A stretch of 64,000 nucleotides of DNA, from NCBI GenBank assembly GCA_047967505.1, contig CM106541.1; one strand, written 5' to 3'. The stretch is from Dipteris shenzhenensis. Its lineage: Eukaryota > Polypodiophyta > Polypodiopsida > Gleicheniales. Below the pieces are notes generated by a model. The model had not been told where the DNA came from, did no database searches, and saw only the letters and a list, made by a program, of their open reading frames with translations. The first letter of the stretch is position 1. The number at the start of each line of letters is the position of its first letter. The position numbers and the translations under genes are program-made. Positions 1-10,439 of the stretch are shown here, piece by piece.

Positions 1-520
1 TTTTATATGGTTGTGCATGACACTAAGGCAAAATCGATGTTTAATCCTTGACTGACCATACAAAGCATATCCGATGGACACAATATTTTGCATGCATCTC
101 AAGCTAGATTGTATTGAATCGAATGCGAATTGGCACACCCATCCGAAAAGTACTTGTTCAGATAACACACCTAGGAGCGTGTTTTTGACAGACGTGCATC
201 ACAATGAGACAAAAACGTTGTTTAGTGCAAGAATTAACCATACAAAGCATATCAAATGAGCACAATACTTTGTACATGCCTCAACCTAGGTGGTAGTTAC
301 TTGCATGCAAATTAGTGCACCCATCCCATAAGTGCTTGTTTAGATAACACACTTGGGAGCACGTTTTTTGATGGTTGTGCATAACACTAGGGGAAAAACT
401 ATATATAATGTGCGATCGAGCATGCGAAGCATATCCGATGGGCACAATACTTTGCACACACCTCAACCTAGGTGGTATTGAGTTGAATGCAATGTGGCGT
501 GCCAATCCAATAAGTACTTG
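1..520. repeat. ~182-bp satellite array, left block
   Basis: The block is built of degenerate monomers of about 182 bp. Recurring landmarks are a T-run followed by GGTTGTGCATGACACTA, then GCATATCCGATGGGCACAAT, CTCAACCTAGGTGG, ATAAGTACTTG and GATAACACACCTAGGAG. Landmark spacing gives monomer starts near 1, 181 and 363. The array breaks off in the middle of a monomer at ATAAGTACTTG (base 520), where the large inverted-repeat element begins. It resumes at 18963 exactly where the monomer left off. Short open frames here (for example 74-259 and 375-572) recur in every monomer as by-products and are not genes. Confidence 0.85.
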
Positions 521-549
521 GGGAAGTAGCAAGCTAAGGGTGTCCACTT
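521..549 (+). repeat. Left terminal inverted repeat of the large element
   Basis: Twenty-nine bases pair with 18930-18958 with two mismatches: A/G at position 6 and C/T at position 25. The flanking CTTG at 517-520 matches 18959-18962. Similarity to the other end stops abruptly after CACTT. Confidence 0.85.
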
Positions 550-1732
550 TTTGTTCACTCCCCAATCCTTAGGAGGTGGAAAAAGAAGCTTTTTAGCACA
601 CAAAAATGCAAATCTCACCTACTTCCCTATGGATCTAGTCTTTTAAGACTTCAAACACAACATCACACATACTATTGTGCACACAATGGTATAGTCTAAT
701 TGAAAATTCGATGCACATACAAAAAATTTCTTTGTGTTACACGGCATGGTTCCAGGGCGGTCAAACCTTTGTCACAAAGAGAGAGTGTCATATTAAATTC
801 TAAATTTCTCACTCATTTTAGATTAAATGTTATTGAAACTTTGTAGGTGGTCTCTTTACATTATGTAGAGCTTAACTTGATTTATTGGTAATTATTTGAA
901 TGACTTATCTAATTATAAATAATTATTTATAATAAATAAAGTCATAAAATACATGCATTTGAGTAGCACACCACATTTTTTTAGTATTTTGAATAATTAA
1001 GCAAATCCAATTCAGTGGAAGGTCAGTAGGCACATAGGGGTGTGTGGTTCAATCATCAAATCCCAAATCCAACGGTTATATTTAGGAAGATTGAAGTTTA
1101 ATTTTTACTTTTACTCCTTAGAGGATCAACAAAGAATATTAAAAATAAATCTAGGAATTCTCAAATATGACCAAACAGAAAATGTACAATATGGCCTCCA
1201 AGAGTGAAATCTGCTTTTTGTGGGGGAAAAAGGGCCACCCAAGCCTAATACCAAGACAAGGTAGGCTTGGTATTAGGCTTGCTAAGGTAGGCTAGGAGCA
1301 TCATCGACCCTAGTGGCAAGCCTTTGGAGTGTGCATGTTGCCCATGTGGAAGGCTGAGTCATCTATTTTGGCCTTACAACCATGCCACATTGTTAGACTG
1401 CATGGTGCCATGTCCTCAAGGAGATGTGACATCACTCCTTGCCATGTCACCTTAGATTGACACACATGTTGCCACATAGCCACATGTGCCACCTCATCAT
1501 TCCACATCATAAGAACTCTTGGAGCCATGTCATCACACCTTGCCACCTTGGCATACCTCGTCAACATTGCCACATCACATTTCCATGTCATGGAAGAGAC
1601 TCATATTTTCCACACCATATTGCCACATCATCACCATGCATGATGCCACATCAGCCACATGTATACACATCATGATGATGGCGAGCCACATCATCAACAT
1701 GCATGGTAAGTTATACATGCATGTGATTTGAG
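550..1732. other. Non-coding left subterminal zone with hairpin and TGCCACAT-rich tract
   Basis: No credible gene is present. A perfect 15-bp inverted repeat (AAGCCTAATACCAAG at 1241-1255, its complement at 1266-1280, 10-bp loop) could form a cruciform or RNA hairpin. From about 1370 to 1700 the sequence is a degenerate series of GCCACAT, CCATGTCA and CCACATCATC words. The overlapping open frames on both strands there (1310-1591, 1439-1675, 1519-1731) are shadows of this repetition. The remainder, about 600-1200, is AT-rich and featureless to my reading. Confidence 0.6.
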
Positions 1733-2115
1733 TGCATGAGGCATAGAATACCACGATCAAGGTTTATGACCACGATGTGCATGAGGCATAGAATACCACG
1801 ATCGAGGTTTATGACCACGACGTGCATGAGGCATAGAATACCTTGATGGAGGTTTATGACCATGATGTGCATGAGGCATAGAATACCTCGATTGAGGTTT
1901 ATGACCACAGTGTGCATGAGGCATAGAATACCTCAATCGAGGTTTATGACCACGATCAAGGTATTTGGAGGTATTTGGAAATGGCAAAATAATCAAATGA
2001 CAAATCAAATTGTCATGGTTTATGACCACGATCGAGGTATTTGGAGGTATCCAAAGGTGGCAAAATAATCAAATTGTCATGGTGTATGACCACGATCGAG
2101 GTATTTGGAGATATT
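1733..2115. repeat. 45-bp minisatellite and palindromic GATCGAGGTAT array (left)
   Basis: Five units of exactly 45 bp start with GTGCATGAG at 1732, 1777, 1822, 1867 and 1912. Each contains an ATACC-TCGATCGA-GGTTTATGACCA core. Longer units (about 70-110 bp) follow, each holding CCACGATCGAGGTATTTGGAG. The core is a variant of the palindrome TACCTCGATCGAGGTA that also fills 18336-18862 near the opposite end of the transposon. The shared motif at both ends points to a binding site for the element's own protein, but binding itself is inferred. Confidence 0.75.
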
Positions 2116-2402
2116 TGGAAGTGGAAAAATAATCAAATTATCATGGTTTATCACATAGGTTATTCTCAAATTGCATTAACGAAAATATTAATCAAGATAG
2201 GCACATGTGTTATGTGAATATTAAACTGAAATAAAATCAAACGATGCAAATATTCAAAATTAAGATTGGATTCCATGTATATATAATATGATTAAAATCA
2301 ACTCATTTGAGTAGACCACAAAAATTAGTTTCAAAACAAAATCAAATGTAATTTTAGTAGCCAATTATTTTCAATCTTAGCACCTTCTCTACCAATAATA
2401 AT

Positions 2403-2551
2403 CAAGAGCAATCTAGTGGATGAGTAAGAGCAATCTAGTGGATGAGTTGAGGCTCTCTATAAGACACCACATTTTGGTTCATTTCACCCATTCTTAGCCA
2501 TTCTTGCCTCCCCATCACTTTGTCACACCTTCCATCCTACTTTCATTGAGA
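2403..2551 (+). promoter_or_regulatory. Candidate promoter and 5' leader of the transposase-like gene
   Basis: A tandem duplication of AGAGCAATCTAGTGGATGAG (about 2405-2447) is followed by CTCTCTATAAGACACC, a good plant TATA box near 2455. The first ATG downstream lies about 95 bp further at 2552, in AGAATGGGTTC. That ATG opens the long conserved frame, so I start the gene there and not at the upstream TTG at 2504. Promoter assignment rests on the TATA box, the spacing and the gene position. Confidence 0.45.
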
Positions 2552-5492
2552 ATGGGTTCTCAAAGCCGTAGAGCTAGTAGACGTGAAAGATGTAGGAAAC
2601 CCCCCCAAATCTCATTGATGAGGAGCACAAGTGGAAGGCTCGTGAGTGCAAGAGAGCCTCTAGAGCTAGAGTTCATGCTACCACCACCGATCCACCTCCA
2701 CCTCTACATCCCCTCCACCTCCACCTCCACCCCCACCCCCACCCCCACCTCCACCTCCATTGTCCCCCCCTCCACATCCTTATCTGCTCCCCTACCTCCA
2801 GCCTCTGCCCTTCCCCTAGCCACCTACATTTTGCTGTCCACCTCTACCTCTTCCCCCTCCACCCTCCCCCCTCCCCCTCCCCCTCCCCCCCTTCCCCTTA
2901 ATGCCTCCCTTCCCCCCTCCACCCTACCATCTCCCATTGATCCCCTTGCCCCACCTTGGAGCGGCAGTGTTGCTTCACGACGTGACTTGCTGAAGTCCAC
3001 TATCTGTCATCATACTAGCAAGATTGTGCAATCTTTTTTTAGTGAACTCACACCAGCTTTGCAGTCTACTCTTCTCATATCCCTGATTAATCACCTTGAC
3101 TTGGTAGAGTGTAGGAGGCTTGCTGGTCTTGGTGCACATAGAGATAGGGTTGTATGTAACAAGGTCCTTAGCAGTGTTCGACATTCCTATGCTTCTATTA
3201 AGCATAGGAACTCTAGTGATGCCTTGGCAGCATGCCATGCTATTGTGGTTGTCATTAGTAGACCTCATATGATAGGCCATGTGTGTATCGCTTCATGTCT
3301 TCTTCAAATTGCACTGCGCACATTGCGAGCAAGCATGATTAGGAGGCAGAGTCTAGAGGATAATGAGACTGATGCTCTTTGGGCTTCCAGTGGTCGTGCA
3401 CCTCATAGCGATCGATTGTTGGATGATTCCACTAGGTCCTTCATACAATAGTTTAGGGAGGAGCATTGCAGAGCATCCCCGGTGTTCAAGAAGGGATTGT
3501 GGAAAAGGGTGTCACGCGGGGTGTACATTGAGCATGGTGCATGTTTTTTGGAGTGTACCTAGACTAAGTTGTACACTCACTTTGTAGAGGTGCACCCAGA
3601 GTTCAAGATTAGGTAGAGGTCATTTGAGCGATGCAGGCCATGGTTTGTGCGATGCTCTCAGGAGCGTGACACATGCTGTTGTCGCTACCATGTGGATTTT
3701 GGTTTGATGTATGACATATTCCGTTCCCTTGATGGTCATAAGGGAGTGGTTCCTACTAGCCCTCGTGACTTCATTCATTCCATATTGTGTACATGAGAAG
3801 GCGATGCTTTATTCCACTCCCTTGATTGTGTGGAAGGCAGGTGTACTTTGTGTGGTGACTTTGCTAGAGTGCCACGAGTTGCACTAGATACTTGTGATGT
3901 GCAGATTGCTCGTTGGCAGTAGTATGAATACAGTACCATGATATTAGATGGTGGTGCACAGTTGAGGAGGTTGTAGCTTGTGGGGAAGGAGACACCACGT
4001 GTTGTATTCATTAACAGTTTTCAAGGGAAGCCGTACTACTACATACACCACTCGTACACTACGAAATGGGAGGATCATCAGTTCCGTGCATGTTTGAGGA
4101 CATTTCCTATAGGGGTGGTTGTCTCAGTGGTGGACTTTGGGGAGAATTACACGTTTGCACCACAGCATGAGATCCAATCGGAGTATTATTTCTTTGGCTA
4201 GGTGACGTGTGATTGAGTTATTGGTTTTTCTATGGCCTCATTATATTGAATTATTTCAATAGTCATATTTTTTTTCAATGCCATATTGCAGGTTGCTATA
4301 TTTGTGCACATTAGCTATCATCATGCACAAGCTCATGTGGATGGCATTGATAGCACCATGGACTCACGCATCATTGTGCGAGGGTATCACTTCTACATTA
4401 GTGATGATTGATTGCATGATGCCCATTATGTGTAGCATTGCTTCACTTTGCATGATAGTTTCTTGAGGGATCATGGTGTCACATGGCAGCGGCACTAGAT
4501 CTGGTCAGACGGCTATGGTGGTCAGCTCAAATCTGCTAGATAGTTTTATTGGTTCTACACATGGCACCGTGAGATAGGCATTCCGATCACATGGAGCTAC
4601 TTCGAGACAGGGGACGGTAAGGGAGAGCACGATGGTGTAGGTGCTTGCATGAAGCATGCTTTGCATCGATACCAATTGCGTCAGTGTCGATCGCTTCAAG
4701 GATGCACATGATGTGGTGCAGTGGTGCAGTCACCACTTATCCACTAGTGCTATCTCCTCATTTCAGTCACATGATGATAGGGTGGTAAGTCGGTATTTTT
4801 GGTGCGTGGACATTGGGAGTCTTGATCAGTCTAGGCCTTTTGATTGTCATTCAGTGTCTGGCACTCTTGATTTCCATTCCATCAGGAGCATAGGTGAGTC
4901 TCACCCCATGATCTTTTCTCAACTATTTGCATGTTTTTGCTTTGCATGCATTGATGATGATTGGGGAGGGTTCTCCATGATACCATGGGCCGATCCATGA
5001 TGGGCACGGTGAGTGATTTCTCCCTTCCAGCCTTGGGAGGAGGTACACGATGATCAGTATGCAGGATTTAGTTCCTCTAGAGATTATGACCAGCTTACAG
5101 ATATGTTGTGTATTGGTGATATCTTCGTGGTCATTGCTTTGGAGGGCAATGAGGAGGGTGTGGATTATTACTTGTTGCGATACTCTATGGTGAAGAGTGT
5201 GCTGAATGAGGATATAGTGGATGGGCATGGGATGCACTTCAATGCTCATAGCATGATCATAGGTGGCCACTATTTTCAGCAAATACAGAGGCGTGGTCGC
5301 TATATTGAGTTCCAGGAGTACATGGTGGATTAGGAGGCATACATGTATTCTCATCTTGTTGTTGCAATCAAGATTACTTTGAGTCATGTTCGCACTCGCA
5401 AGGCGACATCCACTCCATGATGGCGCCTTGCAGTGGAGGATCACGAGAGCATACTTGCAACTATTGGCATGAGAGCTGATCCTGAGGAGTAG
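2552..5492 (+). pseudogene. Transposase-like gene of the large element, inactivated by stop codons
   Basis: One reading frame runs from ATG 2552 to about 4200. It has an Arg-rich N-terminus, a Ser/Thr/Pro-rich linker (2690-2950), and a Cys/His-rich part with CCCRYHVDFGLMYDIFRSL and LDCVEGRCTLCGD. A candidate catalytic core follows: VVSVVDFGENYTF (about 4120-4155), IWSDGYGGQLKSA (about 4508-4545) and TGDGKGEHDGVGACMKHAL (about 4605-4665). These look like three acidic RNase H-fold motifs. I recall similar triads in uncharacterised eukaryotic transposase-like proteins but cannot name the superfamily. An intron fits about 4202-4288, and another ends near 5028. The last exon runs to TAG 5490-5492. 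At least ten in-frame stops are present, mostly TAG at expected Gln, plus one frameshift near 4680. The intact protein would have been roughly 850-900 residues. Confidence 0.65.
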
Positions 5493-5825
5493 CACATTAC
5501 ATATCATAGTTTTGGGATCATCAGTTGATCAGATAGATTTTTATTAGGTATCACTAGTTGATTACATATTTTTGTATTCGATATGTATAGGCTCACTGTG
5601 TGACCATACCATTGTAATTTTCATGGACTCATATTTTGTATTTCACCATGATGGTTTTATACACGTTCATACACATCATTGTATTAGATTCTATTTTATA
5701 CATGATTTCCGTTGTCTTCTCAATGGAATTTGTTGTTTCTGTAAAATAAAAAATTGTTTATTAGTAGTAATGTTGTAATTGTGTTTTGTGCTTTAGGACA
5801 TTTTAAAAATGTGACTAAGAAAATT
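5493..5825. other. Putative 3' region of transposase-like gene
   Basis: AT-rich sequence follows the last stop of the transposase-like gene. It contains AAAATAAAAAATTG near 5745, which could serve as a polyadenylation signal region. The small open frame at 5572-5778 has no recognisable content. I see nothing else. Confidence 0.3.
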
Positions 5826-7005
5826 CGTGCACGTACTAACCAAATACGCATGTGGACTTATCTGTTGGGGATGAAACTCTGCATGGCCCTTAGGCTACCA
5901 TAGACCTACATCCATGCAAGATCTAGTCTCCAAATGATTTGGTATGTGCCACATGGAAGGTATAATGCGTACATTTTTACATGCACTCACTACTAGTGAT
6001 GACTACGTATTAAAAATGGTGCACGTACTAACCAAATATGCATGTGGACTTATCTGTTGGGGATGAAACTTTGCACAGCTCTTAGGATACCCTAGACCTA
6101 CATCCATGCAAGATTTGGTCTCCAAATGATTTGGTATGTGCCACATGGAAGGTATAATGCGTACATTTTTGCATGCACTCACTACTAGTGACTATGTATG
6201 AAAAATGGCACACGTACTAACCAAATATGCATGTGGACTTATCTATTGGGGATGAAACTTTGCACGGATCTTAGGATGCCCTAGACCTACATCCATGCAA
6301 GATTTGGTCTCCAACTGATTTGGTATGTACCACGTGGAAGGTATAATGCATACATTTTTGCAAGCACTCCCTACTAGTGACTACGTATGGAAAATGGCAC
6401 ACGTACTAACCAAATATGCATGTGGACTTATCTACTAGGGATGAAACTTTGCATCGCTCTTAGGCTACATTAGACCTACATCCATGCAAGATTTGGTCTC
6501 CAATTGATTTGGTATGTACCACATGGAAGGTATAATGCGTACATTTTTTGCAAGCACTCCCTACTAGTGACTACATATGGAAAATGGTGCACGTACTAAC
6601 CAAATATGCATGTGGACTTATCTGTTGGGGATGAAACTACACCACTCTTAGGATACCTTAGACCTACATCCATGCAAGATTTGGTCTCCAACTGATTTGA
6701 TATGTGCCACGTGGAAGGTATAATGCGTACATTTTTACAATCCCTACTAGTGACTACGTATGAAAATGGCACACATACTAACCAAATACGCATGTGGACT
6801 TATCTGTTGGGGATGAAACTTTGCACGGCTCTTAGGCTACCCTAGACGTACATCTATGCAAGATTTGGTCTCCAACTGATTTGGTATGTGCCACGTGGAA
6901 AGTATAATGCATACATTTTTATAATCCCTACTAATGACTTTGTATGAAAAATGATGCACGTACTAACTAAATATGCATGTGGACTTATCTAAATTTGGGA
7001 TGATT
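5826..7005. repeat. ~189-bp tandem repeat between the two convergent genes
   Basis: Six full units and one partial unit start with GCACGTACTAACCAAATA at about 5828, 6021, 6210, 6400, 6589, 6771 and 6954, a period of 182-194 bp. Each contains ATGCATGTGGACTTATCTGTT, CCTACATCCATGCAAGATTTGGTCTCCAA and GGAAGGTATAATGCGTACATTTTT. Units differ by scattered substitutions and small deletions. The array lies between the 3' ends of the transposase-like and RING genes and shows no coding potential. It is unrelated in sequence to the 182-bp satellite outside the element. Confidence 0.85.
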
Positions 7006-7197
7006 TGGGACCAATCGTACATAATAATGTATTAATGTTTGACATATGTTACTACCAATGAGCACCATTTCATGCTAAACATTGATATTTTTTTCTTAAT
7101 CTACAATTTACAAAAAGTAGTGACAATATTAGTGTAATAATTGCAAGCATTGATATATACAAAATTCAATATGATATTCAAAATGATAAAGTTCATA

Positions 7198-7246
<49 letters not shown>

Positions 7247-7570
7247 TATACTTGAATAGCTTTTTTTCAATGCTTAATGTTTACAATTACTTCACATGGC
7301 ATTATTTTTAAAATACATGATGTATTAGATGTGTGAATTGAGATATCTGAAATTCAAAATGATACTCCTAATTTTAAATGTTTATGTTAGATTCAAACAA
7401 ACTATAAACTGAGATAAACAAAGTAAAAAGAACATCATGAAAGTACCAAGATGCTCATACATCATAAAAGTAAGAACAACATCATGAAAGTACCAAAATG
7501 AATGTGTACATCATCATCATCATCGTGCAGAAGTGCATCCCTAAACAAGATATGTGTAAAGCCTAAACAA
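7006..7570. other. AT-rich spacer with (GA)n microsatellite
   Basis: No gene is seen. A pure GA dinucleotide tract of 42 bases occupies 7202-7243. The remainder is AT-rich. A short ATC run lies at about 7509-7525, just downstream of the RING gene's last stop on the minus strand. Confidence 0.7.
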
Positions 7571-9510
7571 TCATCCTGAATCAAAATCTGATAGCTCCAC
7601 ATATGATCCTCTATTCGTCCTCTGACATGGCTCCTGTATGACCTGTTGCCCAACCGTGCATTGTGTGACCTCAGGCAAAGCCAGATCAGACAGGCCAGCC
7701 TCATCTCCTAGATCAGATGGGCTAGCCTCATCCCGATGAAGAGGAGGGCATGCTACATGAGCCACTACTACCATCTCTACCTCCCTCGCCTCCTCTATGT
7801 ATGCGTGCCTCAGCTCCCAAAGTCTTGCATCTGTGAATACTCATGCCTCAAATCCAGCATGAGTAATCATCTCTACATGTAGAAGATGTAGTCTAAGCTA
7901 CTGCTCCACCCACTGCTACAATGATATATGAAGCTCTGCCTCTCGCTCAATACGATGTGCCTCCTCTACTTGTGCCTTGTCACCTGGCATGAAATCACCA
8001 TATGAGAAGTGTCGCAGAACACACGCTGCAACCACTGAAGTATCAGCACCCTCCTGCTGCAGCAATGCTCTCTGTGCCTCCTTCTTGTAGTGCTCTGTCA
8101 AGACCACGTGAGCAAATGGATCAATGGCATGACGATGACCAAGATATAGATCATCCATGCCTAGTTCTCTATATGTGGCCACATCAATGTCAGCAAAGCA
8201 TACAAGGCACACTGATCGTGCCACCATGTGGCGAGTCATGCAATGAAGATGTGCGATGTGGCTGCACCCTAGTCCAAACCACCCTATGGTGTCAAAATCC
8301 TCATGGCAAAGGACGCAAGTGGTGGTAGGAAGCTTGGCTATGACTAGTGTATCTATGGGTATCCTAGTCGGCACATCTACAGGAGGAGCAAGGTACAGGG
8401 CCAGACTGGGGTCGATCCTGTGGCGAGATGGAGCACGACTAATATGTCTCAACTGCAAAATATAGTGCTCCGCTCGATGGTAGGCTATGCATGTTCGAAT
8501 CCTCTGCTCCTCCAACTATCGTACACGAGACTCCATATCCTATCGCAATAGATGTGCCTACCAAGCAAACATGTCGCGTACATGGTGAGAATGAACCAAA
8601 AAACTTCAGTTCAAAACACGCAACAAAAAAATAAACTAAAATAATCAGAATAACTTACCTCGACCCTAGAGTCAGCCAACAATGCCTCCAACTCTGCAAT
8701 CTGTGCGTCTTGAGTATCCAACTCATGATGAGGCAGTGTAGGTATGGGAGGTGGTGTAGATGTGGGAGGCTCCATAGATGTGGGAGGTGGGGGAGGTGGA
8801 ATTGAAAGTGATCTCGATAGGGTAGAGACCATGTCGTGCAAGGATGAGGCCACTGAATGAACATCCCTCCTAATTCGTCCTCCAACAGCTCGCAATGCCG
8901 GTGCAGGGATAGTGTGTAGCTCTGGTGCCTCGTATCGATGCCGAACACCTACAATCTGATGCTCTTGACACCCCATCCTACCATGTCCCGCTCCTAGGGT
9001 ACTAAGGTAGTCTACCCGATGACCAAGCACAAACTCGGCGTATAGCTGCATGGCAAATGACCTAGCTATTTGATGGTTGTGAGGCAATCGACCACCATTC
9101 ACATCAAGATATCTCGGATAAATGTGTGCTGCTATGATGGGGTGCCTACAACGTAAAATATAAAAGGGCAGCCTTGATCGTGGTCGCATCGCCTCAGTGT
9201 GACCATCCCAAAACATATCCTCTAAGGGCTACTTGTGAGGTGACTTACGCTCAAACAACTCTTGAATGGCTCTCCAATCCAAGCCATGACCACCCATCTC
9301 TGCCTCAGCCTGTGCCTGAAAGGTATGTGAAATGGCCTCAACTATGTCTAATTGACCTAGAGCATCAATGACTGAATCTAGACTCACAACCAAGTCAGGG
9401 GGTGCCCTAGCATCCTGTAGTGCCTTCATCTCAGCTCTCAAAATCGCTATCTGCATATGAACAGTGGTGCCACAACCTGTGCGTTGGCTAGCACATGCAC
9501 AAGAAAACAC
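7571..9510 (-). pseudogene. RING-H2 / coiled-coil protein of the large element, stop-interrupted
   Basis: Read on the minus strand, the first part (9510 to about 8665) has Ala/Gln-rich helical sequence, an in-frame TAG near 9229, and a proline-rich stretch (about 8700-8830). It ends in a helix and a GTAAGT donor near 8664. The second exon starts near 8605 and contains the helix MESRVR-stop-LEEQRIRTC. A RING-H2 signature follows, CVLC-x12-CSHIAHLHC-x10-CLVC (C-x2-C, C-x-H-x2-H-x2-C, C-x2-C), near 8200-8300. The tail ends at TGA 7571-7573. Internal stops are almost all TAG at expected Gln and leave the frame intact. RING domains usually act in ubiquitin transfer; here the role is unknown. The gene converges on the transposase-like gene within the same transposon. 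Its true first exon may lie beyond the inserted CACTA copy. Confidence 0.6.
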
Positions 9511-9996
9511 ATGGAAATTAATATTCTATTTGGGTAATGAAAATTAATATTCTATTCAATGGGACTTAATAATCTATTTACGTAATGAAAACTTTTAGAT
9601 AGCTAATTTTGATTCAATTCTCGCAAAAGCTCATGACAAGGTTTCATAGAATCACATAAGTCTTTGTATTTGTCTATGTAACTATATCCATACATAAATC
9701 TATAACCTTCCCTAGTTTCCTATTTCTATAGTTTCACGTGCCACCTGAAGGGATTGCTAGCCACATGATCTACCTTCTCCTTGCATCAACCTCTCGCACC
9801 ATATGATTTGAAAATGATATGTAGGCAAATGTGTTGTTCAAATCATCCTATTTGTTTGATTGATTACACTTAGTCACATACTCCTTGATAAGGTAGGATG
9901 TCATTGGGATCATCCTATGCACCTAACAATAGATGGGCCAAATGTGTGGCTATGCCTACAATAGTGCTATGTTGTAAATGCAACACATGCACTCCC
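9511..9996. other. AT-rich segment upstream of RING gene, interrupted by CACTA insertion
   Basis: No coding potential is recognised. In the original element this segment joined directly to 17353 onward. The CACTA copy sits between them with the target duplication TAC (9997-9999 and 17350-17352). Confidence 0.6.
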
Positions 9997-9999
9997 TAC

Positions 10000-10290
10000 C
10001 ACAACACAAAGCAACTATAGACGCGCTTGGTAGATGTGCAAAATAGCGGGCACGTCTATAGGCGTTGCTTTAGTAGAGAAATTATGGGCGTGTCTAAATG
10101 CGCATCTAAAAGCTCATCTATTTGCGCGTAAATTACCGCGTCTACGTGCACGTCTGACCTGAGAAAATACGGGCCCGTCTAACATCCCGTTTATTAGCAC
10201 GTCTATTTGCGCATGTATTTGCGCGTTTACACTGAGAATTAGACGTGCATTTAGACGCGTAAATAGACGCAAACCAGAGAATACAGAAAG
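10000..10290. repeat. Subterminal repeat array, transposase-side end of CACTA copy 1
   Basis: Many copies of a roughly 12-bp word (TCTATNNGCGCG, GTCTATTTGCGCG, TAGACGCG) occur in both orientations. Several are decayed at CpG to GATGTG or GACGTG. They match arrays at the other end (17100-17349) and in the intergenic region. Subterminal arrays of this kind bind the TnpA-class protein in maize En/Spm; here that role is inferred. Confidence 0.75.
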
Positions 10291-10439
10291 TGAGATTTTG
10301 GTGTACATCATTGCTTTCCAAACATTGCCCATGATTACCAAAGCACATAATTTTTTGCAAGCCCACATATACAAGAATTAAGTGAGATGAGGAGAATGAG
10401 ACAATATGTAAAATAGTTTTGCCAATATCAATTATGGGG

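Noticed and set aside
74-572. Open frames in the satellite, with equivalents at 18992-20040 and 21056-21400
   Set aside because: They recur in each ~182-bp monomer with many variants and no protein family. They are by-products of the repeat.
1310-1760. Overlapping His/Met/Cys-rich open frames on both strands
   Set aside because: All arise from repeated GCCACAT and CATGTCA words. Several frames are open at once, which is typical of low-complexity DNA.
2504-2551. Earlier TTG start for the transposase-like gene
   Set aside because: A TTG start is not expected in plants, and an ATG in the same frame lies 48 bases downstream, after a TATA box.
2552-9510. Reassignment of TAG to glutamine as a genetic-code change
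   Set aside because: CAG is still common in the same genes, TGA stops also occur, and the same decay affects CACTA genes. Methylation-driven mutation explains it more simply.
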